NCBI GenBank assembly: GCA_964478125.1
Contig: CAYZGR010000028.1
Span: 1-39,907 of the forward strand
Direction of reading: 5' to 3'
Origin: FW021-bin31 sp964478125
GTDB lineage: Bacteria; Bacteroidota; Bacteroidia; Chitinophagales; Chitinophagaceae
DNA length: 39,907 bases
The translations under genes were made by a program, and so were the position numbers. Shown here piece after piece: positions 13,644 through 23,895 of the stretch (its first letter is position 1; every line of letters starts with the position of its first letter). The notes beneath the pieces are model-generated. The model saw nothing but the letters and a program-made list of their open reading frames with translations. It did not search any database and was not told the DNA's origin.

Positions 13644-16304
13644 ATGAAAAATATTACGGTCGCTCTTACACTTGTATGTTTATTACTTCTTTTTGCCGCA
13701 TGCCGGAACAAACCGCAGAAATGTATCCCTCAAGAAAGAAATAAATCTCTTGCCTCCATTGATTCCCTGGGTATCCGCTTGCACTGGCCGGACGATCTGC
13801 AGATCATGGCCTTTTCGGGACCTGAGCTAACCCCCAGTCCGGCCTGCTTGGCCGTGGCGCCCACAGGCGAAGTTTACGTAGGGGTGGATATGATCGGCTC
13901 TCTGGGAAAAACGCCCGGTAGAGGCCGGATCATGAAACTGGTAGATTGTAATAACGATGGCATTATAGACCGCCACACGGTTTTTGCCCAGGTAAACAAT
14001 CCACGCGGGATCATTGCCATGGGGGATCAATTATACGTGTTACATACGGTTTTTTCCAAGGACAGCGTGGCTTTAGAAGAAAACCTGGTCGTTTTCGAGG
14101 ATAAAGATCACGACGGGGTTGCCGACGGACCTGCCAAAACCCTTGTAAAGCACATGGGAAATCCCACTTATCTCGCTAAACGCGGCACAGATCATGCTAC
14201 CAACGGCATCCGCATGGGGATTGACGGATGGATCTATATCGCAGTAGGGGATTTCAGCCTCCACAATACCATTGGTGCTGATGGAACCCGGTTGACAATG
14301 CTCGGCGGCGGTATCGTGCGCGTTCGTCCCGACGGGTCAGAACTGGAAATATACACCCACGGAACCCGCAATATTTATGACCTGGCCATTGATCCTTTCA
14401 TGAACATCTTCACCCGGGACAACACCAACGACGGGGGAGGGTGGAACATCCGGTTCAGTCATCAAATTCAGTCCGGGGAGTATGGTTACCCTGTTCTGTT
14501 CAAACATTTTACAGAGGAGATCATCCCTGCCCTGGCAGACCTGGGAGGCGGATCGGGAACCGGCGCTCTTTTCATGGATGAACCGACCTGGCCGGATAAA
14601 TACAATCAGGTTCCCATGATGGCAGACTGGGGAAGAAGCATGCTTTATATACACGAGCTCACGCCCGACGGCGCTACCTTTACCCAAAAACAGCAAGATT
14701 TTATCAAACTACCGCAAATAACGGATATAGATGTGGATGGTTCCGGGAGAATGTACCTTTCCGCATGGGACGGAGCCGGGTATTCGGGCGATTCTTCCAA
14801 GGGGTTTGTCGTACGTGTGGTACCCAAAGACTGGAAATTCCGGCCTTTCCCCGAGGTCAAAGAAGCATCCATGGAGCAATTGCAAGCTTTACTATCTTCC
14901 AAAAGCGCTGTAGCCAGGTTGGCAGCCCAGCAAGAGTTGCTCTCCCGGTCTCCTCAAAAAGCGGCCCGGGCAGGTTGGAAAGTAGCTTCCGATAAAAGCT
15001 TGCCCCTCGCAGCCCGCGTAGCCGGAATGTACACTTTTGCCCAGGGGGCCGGTCAAAAGGGTATAGAAAAGCTGGTACAACTCTCCTCGGAAAAGGAGAT
15101 GGAAGAATATGCTTTACGCGCCCTTTCAGATCGAAAACCGTTTCTGGATAAAGTTCCGATTGAGCCCTTCCTGAAAGGGATAAAGGATACCGCTCCACGT
15201 ATTCAGGTTGCTGCTATCATCGGGCTGGGGCGTCTCGCTCGTAAAGAGGCTATTCCGGCATTACTCCGGATTCCGGCGCCCCCGACTTTTAAACCCGTTC
15301 CAAAGGGAGAGATCGGCCCGCATGCCACCCCGGATGCCGCCATTATTCCCGCCCACCTTGCAGTACATGCGTTGGTCAATCTCCATGCGACAGATGCCTG
15401 CATAGCGGCCATAGGGACGAAAAATACAACGCTGGCGTTATGGGCCCTGCAATACATGCATGATCCGGAAGCTGTAGACGGCTTGATCCAGGCTTTCAAA
15501 AATACCGCGGATCCTGATTTGAAAAAAGAGATTCTCTTCACCCTGGCACGACTATATCAAAAAGAAGCGCCCTACGACGGCAGCTGGTGGTGGGGAACCC
15601 GGCCCGACACACACGGCCCGTATTATAAACCGGTTACCTGGGAATCTTCTGACAGGATTAAAGCACTGTTTATGGAGGTCGAAGCCCATTCCAACAATTT
15701 CGGATCCGCCTTTTTCGCCGATCTCGATGAAAAATACCAATTGGGGATTGCCCGTTTCTCCGGGGAAAGAGATAAATCAACCGGTGAAAAAGAAACACCC
15801 GGAATTGATCTGAATAAAATCAGGAGCAAAAAAGGCCAGATCGGCGCATCTTCCATTGAAGACATCTTGTTGGCGATGGATAAAATAAAAGGGGATCCTG
15901 CCATAGGTAAAAAACTCTTTATCCAACAAGGCTGCATCGCCTGCCATACCATCCATAAAGGAGAAAAGCTAAAAGGTCCTTACATGGGGCAGATTGGCGC
16001 CATTATGAATCGTAAACAAATCGCGGAGGCCATACTTAAACCTAATGCTTCCATCTCGCAGGGATTTGCCACCACCCAAATCACTACAAAAGACGGAAAA
16101 GTGTATACGGGTTTCGTCACGTCGCAATCTTCTGATAAAGTCGTTTTAAGAGATATTACCGGCACCCCCCATACCGTTAAAACAAAAAATATTGCCAAAC
16201 AAAAAGAACTGGAAAATTCCATAATGCCCTCCGGACTGGCCAACGCCTTATCCTATGAAGAATTTGCCTCCCTCATCACCTATTTGTCTCAACAAAAGGA
16301 ATAA
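13644..16304 (+). CDS. Propeller/HEAT/heme-c lipoprotein (PVC-type heme-binding)
   Basis: An 886-aa lipoprotein with lipobox LLLFAAC (Cys20). Residues about 45-400 form a beta-propeller of the sugar dehydrogenase-like type seen in PVC-type cytochromes (DHATNGIRMGIDGWIYIAVGD, GTRNIYDLAIDP). Residues about 410-640 are helical HEAT-like repeats. The C-terminal domain carries one heme-c site CIACH (from Cys764), followed by GPYMGQIGAI and IMPSGLANALSYEEF, as in the Pirellula/Verrucomicrobium-type heme-binding family. It probably acts in the periplasm as an electron-transferring dehydrogenase of sugar-like substrates, but the substrate is unknown. It starts 9 bp after exbD, which is an unusual partner for this family. 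Confidence 0.85.
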   Translation: MKNITVALTLVCLLLLFAACRNKPQKCIPQERNKSLASIDSLGIRLHWPDDLQIMAFSGPELTPSPACLAVAPTGEVYVGVDMIGSLGKTPGRGRIMKLVDCNNDGIIDRHTVFAQVNNPRGIIAMGDQLYVLHTVFSKDSVALEENLVVFEDKDHDGVADGPAKTLVKHMGNPTYLAKRGTDHATNGIRMGIDGWIYIAVGDFSLHNTIGADGTRLTMLGGGIVRVRPDGSELEIYTHGTRNIYDLAIDPFMNIFTRDNTNDGGGWNIRFSHQIQSGEYGYPVLFKHFTEEIIPALADLGGGSGTGALFMDEPTWPDKYNQVPMMADWGRSMLYIHELTPDGATFTQKQQDFIKLPQITDIDVDGSGRMYLSAWDGAGYSGDSSKGFVVRVVPKDWKFRPFPEVKEASMEQLQALLSSKSAVARLAAQQELLSRSPQKAARAGWKVASDKSLPLAARVAGMYTFAQGAGQKGIEKLVQLSSEKEMEEYALRALSDRKPFLDKVPIEPFLKGIKDTAPRIQVAAIIGLGRLARKEAIPALLRIPAPPTFKPVPKGEIGPHATPDAAIIPAHLAVHALVNLHATDACIAAIGTKNTTLALWALQYMHDPEAVDGLIQAFKNTADPDLKKEILFTLARLYQKEAPYDGSWWWGTRPDTHGPYYKPVTWESSDRIKALFMEVEAHSNNFGSAFFADLDEKYQLGIARFSGERDKSTGEKETPGIDLNKIRSKKGQIGASSIEDILLAMDKIKGDPAIGKKLFIQQGCIACHTIHKGEKLKGPYMGQIGAIMNRKQIAEAILKPNASISQGFATTQITTKDGKVYTGFVTSQSSDKVVLRDITGTPHTVKTKNIAKQKELENSIMPSGLANALSYEEFASLITYLSQQKE

Positions 16305-16495
16305 AAGCTTCACGACGGACGAAATGGAATGAGACCCTTCTGATGAAAGCCAGGGGATCTATTAACATTTCTTTATACCAAAGCGGCACTTTTTTTGTTC
16401 CTTTGCGGAATAACATTAAGCTGCGGACTTTCTCTTTTATCCTGACCGGTAAATAGTTAATTTAGCTATTTTCGCAATAAGACTGTAGTAAAAAC

Positions 16496-17731
16496 ATGAA
16501 ACCATCACATATGAGAATTTCAAGCATTAAAGCTTGTTATGGATATTTATTCCTTTTTTTGTTCGGGACCGGCTGTTCCTCTGTTTCTCAACAGAACACT
16601 CAAAATGACAACGAGATCGCTCTTCCTGTATACCATGTAGATACCGGAACAGTTGTTCTTACTAAAAACTTTCTCGGCACAGTCGAAGGGAAAATAGACG
16701 TTGAGATCCGTCCACAGGTATCGGGAGAATTGGAAAAAGCCTTTGTGGATGAAGGGGATTTTGTAAAAAAAGGACAAAAGCTCTTTAAAATCAATCCTCA
16801 AACCTATCAGCAGGACCTGAATCAGGCTATTGCGAATGAGAATGTCGAAAAAGCCAAACTGGCCAACGCCCGGCTGGAGGTGGAGCGGCTGAAGCCCCTG
16901 GTAGAACATGAAGTGATTTCCCCGGTAAGGTTAAAGACCGCAAAATCAGAATATGAAGTAGCCAGGGCGAATTTAAAACAGGCCTCTGCAGAGGTCGCCA
17001 ATGCCCGGATCCAATTAGGATATACTACCATAGAAGCGCCTGTAAGCGGGTATATCGGCCGCATACCCAAAAGGATAGGGAACCTGGTCAATCCCGGAGA
17101 TAAAGAACCTATTACCGTGCTGACCGATGTTCATGAGGTATACGTTTATTTTTCCATTAGTGAATCCGACTTTTATAAAATGTTAAAAGAACAATCTTTT
17201 ACCGGGACCTCCATTAGTTCGGCTGCCCGGCATATAGACACGAATCGCGTTGTTTCGCTCATTCTTTCCGACGGCTCCGTCTATCCATACAAAGGAGTAA
17301 TTGACGCTTCCTCCGGGCAGGTTAATAAAAATACAGGCTCCATCATGATGCGGGCCACCTTCCCGAATGAGAATAATATTCTCCGCTCCGGCAACACGGG
17401 CACCGTGGTGTTGAACAAAAGGAGAAGCGGAAAAATCATCATTCCGCAAAAAGCGACTTACGAGCTCCAAACCGAAACCTTCGTAAAAAAATTAACTCCT
17501 CAAAATACCGTTAAGCGCCAGCTTATTACCATAGGCAATGCAGCACCGAGTAACCTCTATATTGTCACAAAAGGCCTTAAAATCGGAGATCGCATCCTGG
17601 TAGAGGGTCTGGATAAGGTAACCGACAGCATGAAGATAAAACCACTGCCCTATCAACCGGATACGCTTGTCGCACCGAACGTATTTCCTCAGGAAGACGA
17701 CTCTGCGGGATCGGGGCCGGACTCCCTTTAA
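16496..17731 (+). CDS. RND efflux periplasmic adaptor (membrane fusion protein)
   Basis: A 411-aa AcrA/MexA-like adaptor lipoprotein with lipobox LFGTGC (Cys27). The halves of the lipoyl domain (VEIRPQVSGELEKAFVDEGDFVKKGQ and YTTIEAPVSGYIGRIPKRIGNLV) flank an alpha-hairpin of about residues 100-160. A beta-barrel and a membrane-proximal domain follow. It should bridge the pump and the outer-membrane factor encoded directly downstream. ATG at 16496 was kept; ATG at 16511 is also possible and leaves the signal peptide intact. No clear TAnnTTTG box was found, and TATTTTCG near 16467 is a weak relative. Confidence 0.92.
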   Translation: MKPSHMRISSIKACYGYLFLFLFGTGCSSVSQQNTQNDNEIALPVYHVDTGTVVLTKNFLGTVEGKIDVEIRPQVSGELEKAFVDEGDFVKKGQKLFKINPQTYQQDLNQAIANENVEKAKLANARLEVERLKPLVEHEVISPVRLKTAKSEYEVARANLKQASAEVANARIQLGYTTIEAPVSGYIGRIPKRIGNLVNPGDKEPITVLTDVHEVYVYFSISESDFYKMLKEQSFTGTSISSAARHIDTNRVVSLILSDGSVYPYKGVIDASSGQVNKNTGSIMMRATFPNENNILRSGNTGTVVLNKRRSGKIIIPQKATYELQTETFVKKLTPQNTVKRQLITIGNAAPSNLYIVTKGLKIGDRILVEGLDKVTDSMKIKPLPYQPDTLVAPNVFPQEDDSAGSGPDSL

Positions 17732-17786
17732 CCCCTTAATTTATGAATACCAGACTAAAAATATTTTAGAAAAGCTCTAGTAACGC

Positions 17787-20700
17787 ATGTTAAAAAAGTT
17801 CATCACCCGCCCGGTTTTAGCCACGGTAATTTCATTGATCCTCGTACTGTTAGGGGTCGTGGGCATCATCAAATTGCCCATTACACGATTCCCGGAGATC
17901 GCGCCTCCCAGCGTTTCTGTCTCTGCCGCTTATGCGGGGGCCGATGCCGAAACCATTGCCGAAAGCGTGTTGCTTCCGTTAGAGGAGAAAATAAACGGTG
18001 TGGAGAACATGACCTACATCAAATCCAATGCTTCTTCGGGCAGCGGGACAATCAACGTCTTCTTCAAACCGGGAACGGATCCCAATCAGGCTGCAGTCAA
18101 TGTACAAACACGCGCTTCAAAAGCACTCAACGACCTCCCCGAAGAGGTTGTGACCGCCGGAGTTTCGGTCACTCCCCGGCAAACCGGCGTGATCATGACC
18201 CTCAACATGTACAGCACGGACCCGGCTATTGATGAAACCTTCATTCAAGTGTATGCCAACAGAGAAGTGGTCCGGGAATTATCACGAATAGATGGTGTAG
18301 CAGAAGTAAATAAGATCGGGGCCCGAAATTATGCTATGCGCATCTGGTTAAATCCGGATAAAATGAAGGCTTATGACCTGGTTCCGGATGATGTAAAAAA
18401 TGCTATTAAGAGTCAAAATTTTGAAATTGCCCCGGGAGAATTTGGACAGAACTCCAACCAGACCTTCGAAACCGTTATTAAATACTCGGGGAGGTTCACC
18501 TCCAAAGAAGAATTTGGAAACATCGTTGTTAAAACCAATAAAGACGGCTCCATCCTCCATCTGAAAGACGTGGCTCGTATCGATCTGGGACCTACTAACA
18601 CCAATACGGAAAACCGGGTCAACGGCCATCCCGGATTAACAATGAATATTACCCAAAATGTGGGTTCCAATGCACGCGATATTGATATAGCCGTACGCCA
18701 AAAAATGAAGGAATTATCCAAAGATTTTCCTAAAGGAATTCAATACAACATCACTTACAGCGTACGGGACCAGGTAGATGAGTCTATTTCGGAAGTGGTA
18801 CATACTTTATTCGAAGCCTTTATACTCGTATTTCTCATCGTATTTATTTTCCTGCAAAATATCAGGGCCACGATCATCCCCGCGATCGCTATTCCGGTAT
18901 CCCTGATCGGCACCTTCTTTTTTATCTATATCCTGGGCTTCTCTATCAATGTACTCACCATGTTTGCAATGGTATTGGCTATTGGTATCGTGGTAGATGA
19001 TGCGATCGTCGTCGTGGAGGCTATTCACCACAAGATGGACAGCACCACCTTAAGCCCCCAAGATGCCACCATAGCCACCATGAAGGAGATCACCCCGGCT
19101 ATTTTGTCCATTACCCTTGTAATGGCCGCGGTATTTCTCCCCATCGGATTTATGGAGGGGCCCTCCGGTATTTTTTACAGGCAGTTCGCCTATACCCTGG
19201 CACTGGCCATCTTAATTTCTGCCACGAATGCCCTGACCTTGTCACCAGCGCTTTGCGCACTTATCCTAAGACGCCATAAAAAAGTATCAAAGGAGACCAG
19301 TGCGGAAGAATTAGCTCATACTGAAGCCCATACAACTAAAGGAAAAACTAAGGCTTTTATCAATCGCCTCTTCCTTGCTTTCAATACTTCATTTGAAACC
19401 ATAACCGGCAGGTATGTAAGCATCGTCAAATTTCTCTCCAAAAGGAAGAAACTGGCACTGGCCGGTCTTGTACTGATCTCGCTCATCGGATTTTTACTTA
19501 TGCGTGTCACGCCCACTGCATTCATTCCTACCGAGGATGATGGTTTTATTGAATATTCCATTAAACTACCGCCCAGTTCCTCTCTTGCCCGAACGACCAA
19601 CGTGCTGAACAAGGCTATTGACATCCTTAAAAAACGAAAAGAAATCATGAGCATGTCCAGCTCTGCCGGATTTAATGGAATTGACGGAGCCACGAGCACT
19701 TCTTATGCCATTGGCTACATAAGCATGTATCCCTATACGAAAAGAAAGGGTATTAAAGATCTTAATCACTTTATAGATACCGTCAGAAAGGACCTCTCCC
19801 AGCTCAAGGGGGCGTCCGTATCGGTATTTACACGGCCCACCGTTACGGGCTTTAGTAACCAGTCCGGTATTCACTTCGTACTGGAAGATCGGCTTGCAGG
19901 GAATTTTCAAACCTTTGGAGCAGTTTCCGATACTTTCTTACAGGTATTGAATAAGCGACCTGAGATTTTAATGGCTTCCACCACCTTTCAACCCAATTTT
20001 CCCCAGTACGAGTTAAACGTGGATCAGGACAAAGCCATTGCTATGGGCGTAAATATCAAGGACATGCTCAACAACATCCGGCAATATTACTCCAGGGTAA
20101 GGGTAAGCGACTTTACCCTCTTCAACCGATTAAACAGGGTATATGTACAGGCAGCGCCTCAATTTAGCGCTACCCCCAATTCTTTAAGCTCCATATACGT
20201 AAGAAATAAAGAGGGAGATATGGTACCTGTCAACACCCTTGTCAAATTGACCAAAACCTTTGGTCCCGAAATTGTTACCCGCTATAATTTGTATAACAGC
20301 GTTGAGATAAACGCCACACCAGCACGGGGCTATAGTACGGGGCAGGCCATGAAAGCGGTGGAGGAAGTAGCAGCCAAGCAATTGCCCGGTAACTACCAAT
20401 TTGAATGGACCGGGATGAGCCGGGAAGAAAAGGAATCGGGCGGACAGACCGCCTTCATTATCTTACTGAGTATTTTATTCGTGTATTTTCTTTTGTCGGG
20501 TTTATACGAGAGTTATTTACTCCCCTTATCTATTTTGCTCTCTATTCCGGTCGGATTGATCGGGGTATACGCTGTCATCAACCTGGTAGGGCTCCAAAAC
20601 AATATCTATGTACAGGTAGGTCTGATTATGCTTATTGGATTGCTGGCCAAAAATGCCATTCTAATGGTAGAATATGCCGCACAATATCGAAAAGCCGGTA

Positions 20701-20963
20701 ATTCCATATATGAAGCTGCTATTGAAGGGGCTCATTTAAGGCTCCGCCCCATCCTGATGACCTCCCTGGCATTCGTAGCCGGCCTCATCCCGTTGATGTG
20801 GACAACAGGCCCGTCGGCACAAGGGAACCACTCTATCAGTTTTGCAGCGGCAGGCGGCATGATTGCCGGGGTACTGCTGGGGATATTTATTGTGCCGGTG
20901 CTTTTTATTATTTTCAGAACGATAGATGAAAAATTAAAAGACAGGTTCAAAAAAGGAGATTAA
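17787..20963 (+). CDS. RND multidrug efflux pump, HAE1 family
   Basis: A 1058-aa inner-membrane proton/drug antiporter of the AcrB/MexB type. There are 12 membrane helices in two repeats, each followed by a large periplasmic loop. The proton-relay residues are visible: Asp404-Asp405 in the fourth helix (GIVVDDAIVVVEA) and Lys955 in the tenth (GLLAKNAILMVEYAAQ). The N-terminus (FITRPVLATVISLI) and length are normal. It is followed 4 bp later by the outer-membrane factor. The export substrate cannot be read from the sequence. Confidence 0.97.
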   Translation: MLKKFITRPVLATVISLILVLLGVVGIIKLPITRFPEIAPPSVSVSAAYAGADAETIAESVLLPLEEKINGVENMTYIKSNASSGSGTINVFFKPGTDPNQAAVNVQTRASKALNDLPEEVVTAGVSVTPRQTGVIMTLNMYSTDPAIDETFIQVYANREVVRELSRIDGVAEVNKIGARNYAMRIWLNPDKMKAYDLVPDDVKNAIKSQNFEIAPGEFGQNSNQTFETVIKYSGRFTSKEEFGNIVVKTNKDGSILHLKDVARIDLGPTNTNTENRVNGHPGLTMNITQNVGSNARDIDIAVRQKMKELSKDFPKGIQYNITYSVRDQVDESISEVVHTLFEAFILVFLIVFIFLQNIRATIIPAIAIPVSLIGTFFFIYILGFSINVLTMFAMVLAIGIVVDDAIVVVEAIHHKMDSTTLSPQDATIATMKEITPAILSITLVMAAVFLPIGFMEGPSGIFYRQFAYTLALAILISATNALTLSPALCALILRRHKKVSKETSAEELAHTEAHTTKGKTKAFINRLFLAFNTSFETITGRYVSIVKFLSKRKKLALAGLVLISLIGFLLMRVTPTAFIPTEDDGFIEYSIKLPPSSSLARTTNVLNKAIDILKKRKEIMSMSSSAGFNGIDGATSTSYAIGYISMYPYTKRKGIKDLNHFIDTVRKDLSQLKGASVSVFTRPTVTGFSNQSGIHFVLEDRLAGNFQTFGAVSDTFLQVLNKRPEILMASTTFQPNFPQYELNVDQDKAIAMGVNIKDMLNNIRQYYSRVRVSDFTLFNRLNRVYVQAAPQFSATPNSLSSIYVRNKEGDMVPVNTLVKLTKTFGPEIVTRYNLYNSVEINATPARGYSTGQAMKAVEEVAAKQLPGNYQFEWTGMSREEKESGGQTAFIILLSILFVYFLLSGLYESYLLPLSILLSIPVGLIGVYAVINLVGLQNNIYVQVGLIMLIGLLAKNAILMVEYAAQYRKAGNSIYEAAIEGAHLRLRPILMTSLAFVAGLIPLMWTTGPSAQGNHSISFAAAGGMIAGVLLGIFIVPVLFIIFRTIDEKLKDRFKKGD

Positions 20964-20967
20964 AAAT

Positions 20968-22419
20968 ATGCGTACATTGAGAAACATCCACCTGCTCCTG
21001 ATCGCCTCCTGCATCTTACTGTTTTCGGCATGTAAAGTAACGGAACCATATAAGACGGCAGATATAGCCCTTCCCGAGGAATTTCAATTACCAGACTCCG
21101 TATCTGAAAACCTGGATGATGCGATCATCCCGTGGCGGCAATTTTTTCAGGACACCTTGTTGGTCAAGCTCATTGAGGATGCTTTTGAACAGAACTTTGA
21201 TATCCGGACCGCCAACAAGGAAATTGACATAAACAATCAATACTATAAACAGTCCAAGGCTGCTTTTTACCCCTCTCTTAATCTTAATTTATTAAACATC
21301 GAAAGAGACTGGAATTCAAAAAATTCAAGTGCAAGCGTAGAAGATGGCTGGTATGATTACAAAGGGAAAAAGCCTCCCCAAAATATGTATATCAGTACAT
21401 CCGAATATTCCAATGTAGGGGTTCTCAATTGGGAACTTGACATTTGGGGGAAGTTGAAGAACCAGAAACGGGCCGCCCGGGCTTTATATCTCCAGTCATT
21501 CCAGGCCAGGAAGGCGATCCAAACGGAAGTGGTCGCAACGGTCGCCGAAGATTACTATACGCTTTTGATGCTGGACGAACAACTTGAAGTGGCAAAGAAA
21601 AACTTCCATTTCCGGGATAGTACCTTAAGAATGATCCAGCTGCAATATCAATCCGGAGAGGTGACCGCCCTGGCCGTTCAACAATCTCAATCTCAGGTAT
21701 TGGAAGCCGCCGCGCTCGTACCGGAACTGGAAAAAGAAAGAGCCGTTCAAGAAAACAAACTAAGGCTTCTGGTAGGTCAATTACCGGGCCAGATCAAAAG
21801 GAAATCCGGATTTCTTGCAAAAGATACTACTTATCAACATGTGAATGAACTGCCTTTGTACCTGGTACAGAATCGTCCCGACGTATTGATAGCGCGTTAT
21901 GAACTCAAAGCTGCCAACGCCAATGTAGGCGTAACACAGGCAGCACGATATCCGGATCTGACCATTTCACTCTCGGGAGGTATGGATGCGGTACTGGCTA
22001 AAAACTGGTTTAATATTCCCGGATCTCTACTGGGAGGATTTATAGGCGGGTTAACGGCCCCGGTCTTCAATGGCCGGCGGCTCAAAACCGATTTCGAGGT
22101 AGCCAGACTGGAAAGAGATGAAGCGGAAATCCATTTCCAACATAAAGTTTACAAAGCTGTCGTAGATATTCAAAACGCGCTTATTTCTATCAAAAAGCTG
22201 AAAGAACAATTGCGGATTGCCGAAGAACAACAAAAGGTTTCGCAAAAAGCCGTGGAAAGTTCCCGTATGTTGTTCCGCGCCGGATTTGCCACCTATCTCG
22301 AAGTGATCACCGCCCAGGGAGAAGCCCTGAACAGTGAACTGGAACTGGTAAAGGCCAAAGCCAATTTACTCACGGCACGTATTCAATTATATCGGGCCTT
22401 AGGAGGAGGATGGAAGTAG
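20968..22419 (+). CDS. Outer-membrane efflux lipoprotein (TolC/OprM/NodT type)
   Basis: A 483-aa outer-membrane channel of the tripartite pump. The lipobox is LLFSAC (Cys22), followed by two OEP repeats with long helices and GVLNWELDIWGKLKNQKRAARA, the NodT/OprM hallmark. A textbook Shine-Dalgarno (AGGAG at 20954-20958) lies inside the end of the pump gene 9 nt before the ATG, unusual in this window and consistent with coupled translation. The stop is only 9 bp from the 3' end of the opposing gene, and no terminator is visible between them. Confidence 0.95.
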   Translation: MRTLRNIHLLLIASCILLFSACKVTEPYKTADIALPEEFQLPDSVSENLDDAIIPWRQFFQDTLLVKLIEDAFEQNFDIRTANKEIDINNQYYKQSKAAFYPSLNLNLLNIERDWNSKNSSASVEDGWYDYKGKKPPQNMYISTSEYSNVGVLNWELDIWGKLKNQKRAARALYLQSFQARKAIQTEVVATVAEDYYTLLMLDEQLEVAKKNFHFRDSTLRMIQLQYQSGEVTALAVQQSQSQVLEAAALVPELEKERAVQENKLRLLVGQLPGQIKRKSGFLAKDTTYQHVNELPLYLVQNRPDVLIARYELKAANANVGVTQAARYPDLTISLSGGMDAVLAKNWFNIPGSLLGGFIGGLTAPVFNGRRLKTDFEVARLERDEAEIHFQHKVYKAVVDIQNALISIKKLKEQLRIAEEQQKVSQKAVESSRMLFRAGFATYLEVITAQGEALNSELELVKAKANLLTARIQLYRALGGGWK

Positions 22420-22428
22420 GAAATACTT

Positions 22429-23742
22429 TTAAAATATCTTGTACCGATATTTTATATTGTCCGTATTGTTTTCCAATTCTTTAATATTGATAGAAGCCTT
22501 CATATCCGTAATGGCTTCTTGTTTTAAACGGCTGAATTCCTGTTTTTTCTGCTGTACGATATTTTTATCAGCCAGGCCGTTGTCCTGCGCCAGGCTCAGG
22601 GCGCTTATGACTTTGTCATAATAACTGTTAACCAGGCTAAAGTATTCGTTGTACAGGTTCTCAAACCGCTTGGTCTGCATCACAAGGTCTTCAAGCTGGT
22701 TGTTGGCTTCTTTAAGGCTCATATTTTCGCGAAGCAGTTGTTCATAGTCAATTTTCCCGTTCTTGGTATATTTTTTCTCCAGCTTATCAAAAAATTCTTT
22801 CGTGGCTTCCTGGTTAAAAGTCAGGAAGTAATGATTCAAGGTTACACCCAGAGGCTCATTTCCGTTGCGTTTTGGAGCGGGCAGCCCCAACGCGCTTGCC
22901 GTGAACAACAAGTGGTCATACATATTTTGTTGCAGCATGTTGAGCTGGTCTTTATTAAAATTAAGGCCATACTGAAACTTCTGATTGCCCTCGTTCAACG
23001 CCGTATAATAACTCACATACTTGTTCACTTCTTTTTCAAACTCATTCAGCGTCTTGGCATTAATATGCTTGTCATTTACGCTCAGCGTGTGAAAAAAGGT
23101 CATCACCGAATTGGCGATAGCCAATGGGGGGGTAAGACTGACCATGCTTTGAAAAATGGGACTTTTCAGAATGGATTCGGTGGTACTTACGATTTTTTCA
23201 TTACGCTTGTTCTTAGTAGCCTTTCCGTGAAGAATAACGGTTTTTACCAAATCAATGATCTTTTCACTAAACGAAAATCCCAGCGCCTTGCTTTCCGGAT
23301 TGTTCAAGGAGGTGATAAACACATCCAGATTATTTGAGGTCGTACGGGATTTCAGATCGATAATCTTTTTGTTGAGCAGGTAATACGTGCGTGTAGCGCT
23401 GATGAGATTGGTCTTCATCAGCTTATATTTGGTCTTGTTATCTATCTGCTTTCCTTGTAGCAGCCCATGGATGGCAGTAGCATTCTGTTTGGCATTTTCT
23501 TTCACCGAATGCAGCTGATTAAGGACCCGTTCCATGGCCGTGTCCCGGTACTGGATTACTTTTTGATTTTCATGTTCTCTTTCCAGCGTGGCCGGGGGTA
23601 AAGTGTCATTTGACAGAGGAAGGGTATCCTTTATAAGGACAGCGCTGGAATCCATTGGAGAGATACGGGAGGTGTCTTGAGCCCACGCCAATAGCGGGCT
23701 CGCAATAAGTCCGACCAAAAATAATACTTTCAAGTTGAACAT
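22429..23742 (-). CDS. Exported helical protein of unknown function
   Basis: A 437-aa protein with a clear signal peptide (MFNLKVLFLVGLIASPLLAWAQ), so it is periplasmic or outer-membrane associated. The mature part starts with a Ser/Pro/Asp-rich linker and then is almost wholly alpha-helical, with likely coiled coil at about residues 55-110 and 325-435 (many Glu, Lys, Leu, Asn). I do not recognise a family, and no catalytic motif stands out. ATG at 23742 was chosen because the TTG two codons earlier (23748) lies inside a TAnnTTTG box. It is convergent with the efflux operon and upstream-adjacent to dnaG in the same direction, but not obviously linked to either. Confidence 0.7.
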   Translation of the reverse strand: MFNLKVLFLVGLIASPLLAWAQDTSRISPMDSSAVLIKDTLPLSNDTLPPATLEREHENQKVIQYRDTAMERVLNQLHSVKENAKQNATAIHGLLQGKQIDNKTKYKLMKTNLISATRTYYLLNKKIIDLKSRTTSNNLDVFITSLNNPESKALGFSFSEKIIDLVKTVILHGKATKNKRNEKIVSTTESILKSPIFQSMVSLTPPLAIANSVMTFFHTLSVNDKHINAKTLNEFEKEVNKYVSYYTALNEGNQKFQYGLNFNKDQLNMLQQNMYDHLLFTASALGLPAPKRNGNEPLGVTLNHYFLTFNQEATKEFFDKLEKKYTKNGKIDYEQLLRENMSLKEANNQLEDLVMQTKRFENLYNEYFSLVNSYYDKVISALSLAQDNGLADKNIVQQKKQEFSRLKQEAITDMKASINIKELENNTDNIKYRYKIF

Positions 23743-23745
23743 AGA

Positions 23746-23753
23746 CAAAGGTA
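23746..23753 (-). promoter_or_regulatory. -7 box (TACCTTTG) touching the start codon region
   Basis: The minus strand reads TACCTTTG, 3 nt before the ATG at 23742. If functional, transcription would begin at or near the start codon. An alternative box TATCTTTG at 23793-23800 would give a leader of about 45 nt. Confidence 0.35.
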
Positions 23754-23792
23754 TTGTTTAAATCATTCTTGCCGATTTCGTGAAAAGCCCTA

Positions 23793-23800
23793 CAAAGATA
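23793..23800 (-). promoter_or_regulatory. Alternative -7 box (TATCTTTG)
   Basis: A second TAnnTTTG match on the minus strand upstream of the exported helical protein, with a normal leader length. Which of the two boxes is used cannot be decided here. Confidence 0.4.
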
Positions 23801-23895
23801 TCAGACAATTTAAATATTATACACTTATCCCCAAGAAACAGGACAAAAATAAGATCTTTTTTAACAAATCTTTTCAACCGGTGTTTCTCTTTCTC

